From positions 213,991 to 277,990 of the forward strand of contig NZ_AXVA01000010.1 of assembly GCF_000482325.1 (NCBI RefSeq): a DNA stretch of 64,000 nucleotides, read 5' to 3'. The notes beneath the pieces were generated by a model. That model ran no database searches and was not told the DNA's origin. It was given only the letters and a program-made list of their open reading frames with translations. This document shows, piece by piece, positions 60,138 through 64,000 of the stretch. The DNA comes from Bacillus sp. UNC438CL73TsuS30 (GTDB taxonomy: Bacteria; Bacillota; Bacilli; Bacillales; Cytobacillaceae). Made by a program: the position numbers and the translations under genes. Numbering within the stretch: the first letter of the stretch is position 1; each line of letters begins with the position of its first letter.

Positions 60138-60809
60138 ATGGGAAGAAAAATCTTTGTTTCATATAAATATTCCGATAGCGGCGTCTACCAGTTAAATAAT
60201 AATTTAGGTACAACAGCAAGGGATTACGTTGATGAACTACAAGGTAAACTAGATGAAGAAGATCATATAAATAAAGGAGAAGCGGATGGTGAAGACCTCA
60301 GTGATTTTAAAGACGAAACAATAGAATCTAAACTTAGGGATAAGATATTTGATAGTAGCATTACTATTGTTCTTATTTCTAAAAATATGAAAGAAACCAT
60401 TGTAGAGGAAAATCAATGGATACCATGGGAGATATCCTATTCCCTAAAAGAAACCACAAGAAACGGTAGAACTAGTCATACTAATTCAGTCTTGGCAGTT
60501 GTTATACCAGATGAAAATAACAGTTACGAGTACTTTATAGTTGAAAATTCTTGTCCATATTGTAACTGTAGAACTTTAAAAATAAATACCTTATTCAAAA
60601 TTTTAAAAGAAAATATGTTTAATATAAAATCACCAACATATAATAACTGTCAAAATCATAGCGAAGGAAATAAAGTGTATATTGGGGAATCCTCTTATAT
60701 AAAAGCAGTCAAATGGGACGATTTTATAAATGATATTGATAAGTATATTGACATATCACTAGAAATAAATGCGAATGTAGAAGGTTATAATCTGACTAAA
60801 ACTATTTAA
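60138..60809 (+). CDS. thsB: Thoeris ThsB, TIR-like signalling enzyme
   Basis: 223 residues. The N-terminal TIR-like domain (DUF1863/ThsB type) opens [22 protein letters not shown] and [15 protein letters not shown] follow; the WIPWEI segment is characteristic of ThsB. The C-terminal part has a CPYC motif and a late [12 protein letters not shown] helix. In Thoeris, ThsB senses infection and makes a cyclic ADP-ribose-like signal that activates ThsA. AAAAAGGGG lies upstream. It starts 57 bp before thsA. The protein is longer than the well-studied 199-residue B. cereus ThsB. Confidence 0.88.
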   Translation: MGRKIFVSYKYSDSGVYQLNNNLGTTARDYVDELQGKLDEEDHINKGEADGEDLSDFKDETIESKLRDKIFDSSITIVLISKNMKETIVEENQWIPWEISYSLKETTRNGRTSHTNSVLAVVIPDENNSYEYFIVENSCPYCNCRTLKINTLFKILKENMFNIKSPTYNNCQNHSEGNKVYIGESSYIKAVKWDDFINDIDKYIDISLEINANVEGYNLTKTI

Positions 60810-60866
60810 ATTAATAACCATCTGATAATTCAATAAATATTTTATTATTAAGGAGTGTCAAACTAT

Positions 60867-62306
60867 ATGAATTCAGCAAAAATAAAAGAATTTGTAAGAA
60901 CATATGTAAGAGCATTAATTGAATCTAATGCAGCAATTTTTGCAGGAGCTGGATTATCACAACCTGCCGGTTATGTGAATTGGAAAGAATTAATGAGAGA
61001 GGTTGCTGAGGATCTTGGTCTTAATATCGATAAAGAATCGGACTTAATAGCGTTAGCCCAATATCATGTTAATGAGTTTGAAGGGCGAGGGAAAATCAAC
61101 CAAATTCTCGTTGATGAATTTACTAAGAATGTAAGGGTGTCAGATAATCATCAAATATTAGCTCGACTTCCTATTAAAACATATTGGACTACTAACTATG
61201 ACAAGCTAATTGAAACAAATCTAGACGCAAATAATAAAAAGGTTGATACAAAAATAGTACCTGAAAATTTAAGCCATACAATGCATGATACGGATGCAAT
61301 TGTATATAAAATGCATGGAGATAGTACCTTATCTCATGAAGCTGTTCTAACTAAAGATGATTACGAGGGATACGATCTAAAACGAAAATTATTTAGCACT
61401 GCACTCCAAGGGGATTTAGTATCTAAAACATTTTTATTTATTGGTTTCAGTTTCGACGATCCTAATTTATCTTATATTCTTAGTAGAATAAGAATACTAT
61501 TGGGGGAAAACTCAAGAAATCATTACTGTTTTATGAAAAAGGTAGATCGGAATGATTACAATACAGATGATGAGTTTCGATATGCTGGAATCAAGCAAGA
61601 GCTAAGAATAAAGGATTTAAAACGTTACAGAATTAATGTGCTTTTGGTAGATGAATATGAAGATATTACAGCAATACTTCAACATATTGAAAACATTGTT
61701 AGAAGAAGGAATGTTTTCATTTCAGGAAGTGCAACCGATTTTGGAGAATGGGGAGAAACAAAATCTTTTGAATTTAGCACAAACCTCAGTAAGGCAATTA
61801 TTAAAAATAAAAATAATATCGTTTCAGGGTTTGGACTTGGTATTGGAAGTTGTATTATAGCGGGAGCCTTAGAAGAGCTTTATGAAAATAAAGAGAAGAA
61901 AGTGGAAGATAGATTAAAATCTAGGCCCTTTCCCCAAAATACAGCAGGGGACATTCCACTAAGAGATTTATGGACTAAATATCGTAAAGAAATGCTCTCT
62001 AACGTAGGTATTTCAATCTTTTTATTCGGAAATAAAAAAGATCCAGAGACAGGAAAAATAGTAGCAGCAAATGGAATGGAAGAAGAATTTCGAATTTCAG
62101 TAGAAAACGGAACTATACCAATTCCTGTAGGTGGAACAGGGTTTACCGCCTTTAATTTATGGGAAATAGTGATGGATGATTTTGAAAGGTATGTAGGAAT
62201 AGATTCATTAAAGACTTTATATTTAGAATTAGGGGATACGACAAAATCAGAACAAGAATTAATTGATACTGTTGTAAAAATAATTAATGAACTAACCAAG
62301 CATTAA
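60867..62306 (+). CDS. thsA: Thoeris ThsA, SIR2-SLOG NAD-depleting effector
   Basis: 479 residues. The SIR2-like NADase domain (about 1-280) has IFAGAGLSQPAGYVNWKEL, TYWTTNYDKLIE with the catalytic Asn (residue about 110) and KMHGD with the catalytic His (about 150). The C-terminal SLOG/STALD sensor domain (about 285-479) opens RRRNVFISGSATDFGE and contains GFGLGIGSCIIAGA. Both match ThsA of Bacillus, which consumes NAD+ on binding the ThsB signal and aborts phage infection. ATG 60867 (AAGGAG 11 bp upstream) is preferred to GTG 60855, which overlaps that site. Confidence 0.93.
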   Translation: MNSAKIKEFVRTYVRALIESNAAIFAGAGLSQPAGYVNWKELMREVAEDLGLNIDKESDLIALAQYHVNEFEGRGKINQILVDEFTKNVRVSDNHQILARLPIKTYWTTNYDKLIETNLDANNKKVDTKIVPENLSHTMHDTDAIVYKMHGDSTLSHEAVLTKDDYEGYDLKRKLFSTALQGDLVSKTFLFIGFSFDDPNLSYILSRIRILLGENSRNHYCFMKKVDRNDYNTDDEFRYAGIKQELRIKDLKRYRINVLLVDEYEDITAILQHIENIVRRRNVFISGSATDFGEWGETKSFEFSTNLSKAIIKNKNNIVSGFGLGIGSCIIAGALEELYENKEKKVEDRLKSRPFPQNTAGDIPLRDLWTKYRKEMLSNVGISIFLFGNKKDPETGKIVAANGMEEEFRISVENGTIPIPVGGTGFTAFNLWEIVMDDFERYVGIDSLKTLYLELGDTTKSEQELIDTVVKIINELTKH

Positions 62307-62388
62307 GTATTAAGTCATAGAATAAAAAATAGATAATATCCCTGTGCATGTTAAACTCTGCTAACTTCAATCTTACTAATTTAATTTA

Positions 62389-62414
62389 AAAAAGGACCAA
62401 CATTGGTCCTTTTT
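62389..62414 (+). terminator. Terminator of the Thoeris operon
   Basis: AAAAAGGACCA (62389-62399) pairs with TGGTCCTTTTT (62404-62414) with a 4-nt loop, 83 bp after the thsA stop. Confidence 0.85.
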
Positions 62415-62467
62415 CTAATCGAAACCATTTTTTTACTTAAAAAACAGCCCAGCTTTTTGTTAAATGA

Positions 62468-62552
62468 CTATGCTTTACTAGCTTTTTCTTTTGGTACATT
62501 ATCCTGACAATAAGGGCAATTTAAATCAACAAGTTCAGTCTCTTCATGAAAT
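62468..62552 (-). pseudogene. C-terminal remnant of a small zinc-ribbon protein cut off by a REP-like element
   Basis: On the minus strand the frame reads FHEETELVDLNCPYCQDNVP then KEKASKA and a stop at 62468-62470. The CPYC pair is half of a zinc ribbon. The frame ends in the GGGGTCAGACCCC element at 62557, which seems to have replaced the upstream part. There is no start codon or ribosome binding site. Confidence 0.4.
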
Positions 62553-62556
62553 CTTG

Positions 62557-62599
62557 GGGTCAGACCCCCACTCAGCTAAAGTTTAAAGCGCTAAAGTGA
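62557..62599 (+). repeat. REP-like element, copy D (identical to copy A)
   Basis: The 43 bp starting GGGGTCAGACCCC and ending GCGCTAAAGTG are identical to 53492-53534. Identity over 43 bp in non-coding DNA points to recent mobilisation, probably by the RAYT at 54112. Confidence 0.8.
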
Positions 62600-62657
62600 A
62601 AATGGGAATAATAGTATAATAAACAGTTATTTATTTTCTTGATGAAAAACGGATGCC

Positions 62658-62951
62658 TTAGTTGATAGAATTATAGTACTCAATCATTTTATTAATCTTT
62701 TGAAGCTCTTCGCGACTATTACAGGATGTAACCAATCCTCTAATTTTCTCTAGCAGAATAATCTAATTTTCATACTTGAATTTTTTCTCTCTGCTTATTG
62801 TTGCACTCGTTTTTTTATCTAGGTTTGTAATTATTAGCCGTAATAATCTATTTTTTGTTTCTAATAAATTACTTATTTGATTTTGTAATTCTTTTTTATC
62901 CTTATCTTGAAGAAATAAAACTTTATTCATCTCTAATAATTGCCCTTTCAA
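62658..62951 (-). pseudogene. Small coiled-coil gene interrupted by an in-frame TAG
   Basis: The first 62 codons (MKGQLLEMNKVLFLQDKDKK, ELQNQISNLLETKNRLLRLI) end at TAG 62763-62765. The same frame continues without a break as LLEKIRGLVTSCNSREELQK then INKMIEYYNSIN to a TAA at 62658. The continuation is protein-like and in register, so the TAG probably interrupts one gene of about 97 codons. No family was recognised; the protein would be a short coiled coil. A real 62-residue product is possible. Confidence 0.45.
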
Positions 62952-63036
62952 AAGTTTGATAATATTTATTTCGACAAAATGGTATATATTCCCCTACATT
63001 TTTTACGATGTTTAATAAAACCTGTATCAAGGGGAT

Positions 63037-63053
63037 TTTGGGTCAGCCCCCAA
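63037..63053 (+). repeat. Partial REP-like head, copy E
   Basis: TTTGGGTCAGCCCCCAATC keeps part of the GGGGTCAGACCCC motif and lies between two small minor frames. Another half-copy (TTTGGGGTCAGCG) is at 63671-63683. Confidence 0.45.
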
Positions 63054-63124
63054 TCAAACAACGCATATAAACACGCAGAGCCTCCTGGTACCATGAATGT
63101 ATCAATTTAAGGAGGTGCTTTCAT

Positions 63125-63193
63125 ATGCTGCAAAAAAAAATTATATACTTCAATCTTATGTTCTGTTTACTCTTATTTGTGGAGAACTGTTAA
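63125..63193 (+). CDS. 22-residue hydrophobic ORF with a strong ribosome binding site, possibly a frameshifted gene start
   Basis: AAGGAGGTG lies 7 bp before ATG 63125, which opens MLQKKIIYFNLMFCLLLFVE then NC and a stop. The peptide is one hydrophobic segment, either a tiny membrane peptide or the N-terminus of a broken gene. The other frames stay open for 60-80 codons beyond, so a frameshift is plausible. Evidence is limited to the ribosome binding site and the composition. Confidence 0.35.
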   Translation: MLQKKIIYFNLMFCLLLFVENC

Positions 63194-63291
63194 TTTTAGT
63201 TCTTTTACATATGACACGGAAAATTTCTATATGCCAATCTATTACTATGATAGAATATGGACAACAAAACAAAGAAAAGAAGGGATTCCTA

Positions 63292-63648
63292 ATGGACTTG
63301 ATTGTTGGGATATTGATCTTTCTATTTATATTTATTGTAATTAAATTTTCTAGGAAGTCAGAGGAAAAAAGATGGGAAGTGGAGAGAAATGAAATTAGAC
63401 TAAAGGAATTAGAAGCATTAACAAAAAGACAAGAAGCCTTATTAACTGGCTTATGTCCTCAATGTCATAAGGAAAAAGCAGAGTCACTCGTTTGTTCAAA
63501 TTGTGGTTTTAAGTTTATAGATGGTCATAATTGCAATATTTGTGGAGAATTTTTTCCGACTGAACGGTTACAATACTTCAGAAATATGGATTTGAACTGG
63601 ATATACGAATGTGCATCATGTTTCAAAAAAACCAAAGGGAGATATTAG
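63292..63648 (+). CDS. Membrane-anchored zinc-ribbon protein of 118 residues
   Basis: ATG 63292 with AAGAAGGGA upstream gives one N-terminal membrane helix (DLIVGILIFLFIFIVIKF), a charged coiled coil (25-55) and two CxxC pairs (CPQCHKE and CSNCGFKF). These are followed by a CNICGEFF / CASCF pair, together a probable double zinc ribbon. Longer frames upstream start inside low-complexity DNA. It lies behind the Thoeris genes in a region of fragments. Function unknown. Confidence 0.6.
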   Translation: MDLIVGILIFLFIFIVIKFSRKSEEKRWEVERNEIRLKELEALTKRQEALLTGLCPQCHKEKAESLVCSNCGFKFIDGHNCNICGEFFPTERLQYFRNMDLNWIYECASCFKKTKGRY

Positions 63649-63670
63649 CAATCATTTATTTTCCAAAAAA

Positions 63671-63975
63671 TTTGGGGTCAGCGTATAATGGCAATTAAGT
63701 CAAGAGTAAATATTTTATAAAAAAGGCCAAACTTAAGTAGAACCCCAATATCCATTTTTTTGAAGATTCAACCATCACAGAACTATATAACAGGGCTCCT
63801 CTAGAACGTGAAAGGATCTCGTGTTTTCATCCTACAGTGATACCACCTAGCAAATATAAACTTTGAATTTCACGTATTATCCGTATTTGCAGGACAAGAT
63901 CCATAACGCTGACCCACGAGGTCTAAAGCCTCAGACACCCAATACAATGTGATCTAACGCCCTAGAGGAGCCCCA
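63671..63975. repeat. Inverted-repeat-bounded non-coding element near the window end
   Basis: GGGCTCCTCTA (63793-63803) and TAGAGGAGCCC (63963-63973) are perfect 11-bp inverted repeats about 170 bp apart. GGGTCAGCG (63675-63683) and CGCTGACCC (63907-63915) form a second pair. There is no gene between 63649 and the end of the window; the block looks like a small non-autonomous element or a structured RNA region. Confidence 0.4.
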
Positions 63976-64000
63976 TTTTCATTAAAAATAAATACTTAAT

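Overview
The window looks like a chromosomal segment of an endospore-forming, low-GC Gram-positive bacterium of the Bacillaceae. This rests on gene content (a Spo0E-type phosphatase, CapABC/Eps-type exopolysaccharide genes, an EAR-like leader, a YcbC/YcbD/GudP/GudD/GarD-like glucarate set), on AGGAGG-type ribosome binding sites, on sigma-A promoters and on CcpA-type cre sites. No rRNA or tRNA gene was seen.

Layout. (1) 1-7.8 kb: tail of a fumarate-reductase-type flavoprotein, then a sialic-acid catabolic operon with its own promoter and a full-consensus cre box: NanA lyase, SGNH esterase, a three-gene sugar ABC importer without an ATPase, NanE, NanK and an RpiR-type regulator. (2) 7.9-9.4 kb: an AbrB-type antitoxin/Doc toxin pair and a tandem repeat block. 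(3) 9.4-19.4 kb: a glucarate/galactarate cluster (FCD-GntR regulator, two GudD paralogues, KdgD, 2-oxoglutarate semialdehyde dehydrogenase, GarD, MFS permease) that converts aldarates to 2-oxoglutarate. An exact 52-bp tandem hairpin array and a 21-bp array sit inside it. (4) 19.4-32 kb: two tandem DUF3231 genes, a DinB-like protein, a flavodoxin-like reductase, an orphan PAS histidine kinase, a frameshifted Rpn-like nuclease, three exported wall or surface proteins, and an unrecognised two-gene set with glycine-rich membrane segments. (5) 32-36.6 kb: a tiny conserved-looking ORF, a MITE-like repeat, a Spo0E-like gene, a hybrid kinase/LytTR pair, and a decayed second copy of the LytTR gene end. 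(6) 36.6-53.4 kb: an exopolysaccharide operon (CapA/B/C, EAR-like RNA, EpsC, GtaB, priming transferase, aldolase, 2-hydroxyacid dehydrogenase, asparagine-synthetase-like enzyme, three glycosyltransferases, Wzy, pyruvyltransferase, Wzx). Its distal part is strikingly AT-rich. (7) 53.4-64 kb: a mobile/defence region with a RAYT transposase and its probable REP-like repeats, a ComM-like ATPase, a Vsr/DUF559-like nuclease, HicAB plus an orphan HicB, a Thoeris pair (ThsB/ThsA), and several gene remnants.

The best-supported defence system is Thoeris at 60.1-62.3 kb, which is already known. The best candidates for something undescribed are the glycine-rich membrane pair at 28-30.3 kb, the aldolase/dehydrogenase/AsnB-like trio inside the polysaccharide operon, the 52-bp hairpin array at 15.9-16.4 kb, and the 16-bp-arm operator in front of the orphan HicB. 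Family assignments come from reading motifs by eye; no database search was run.
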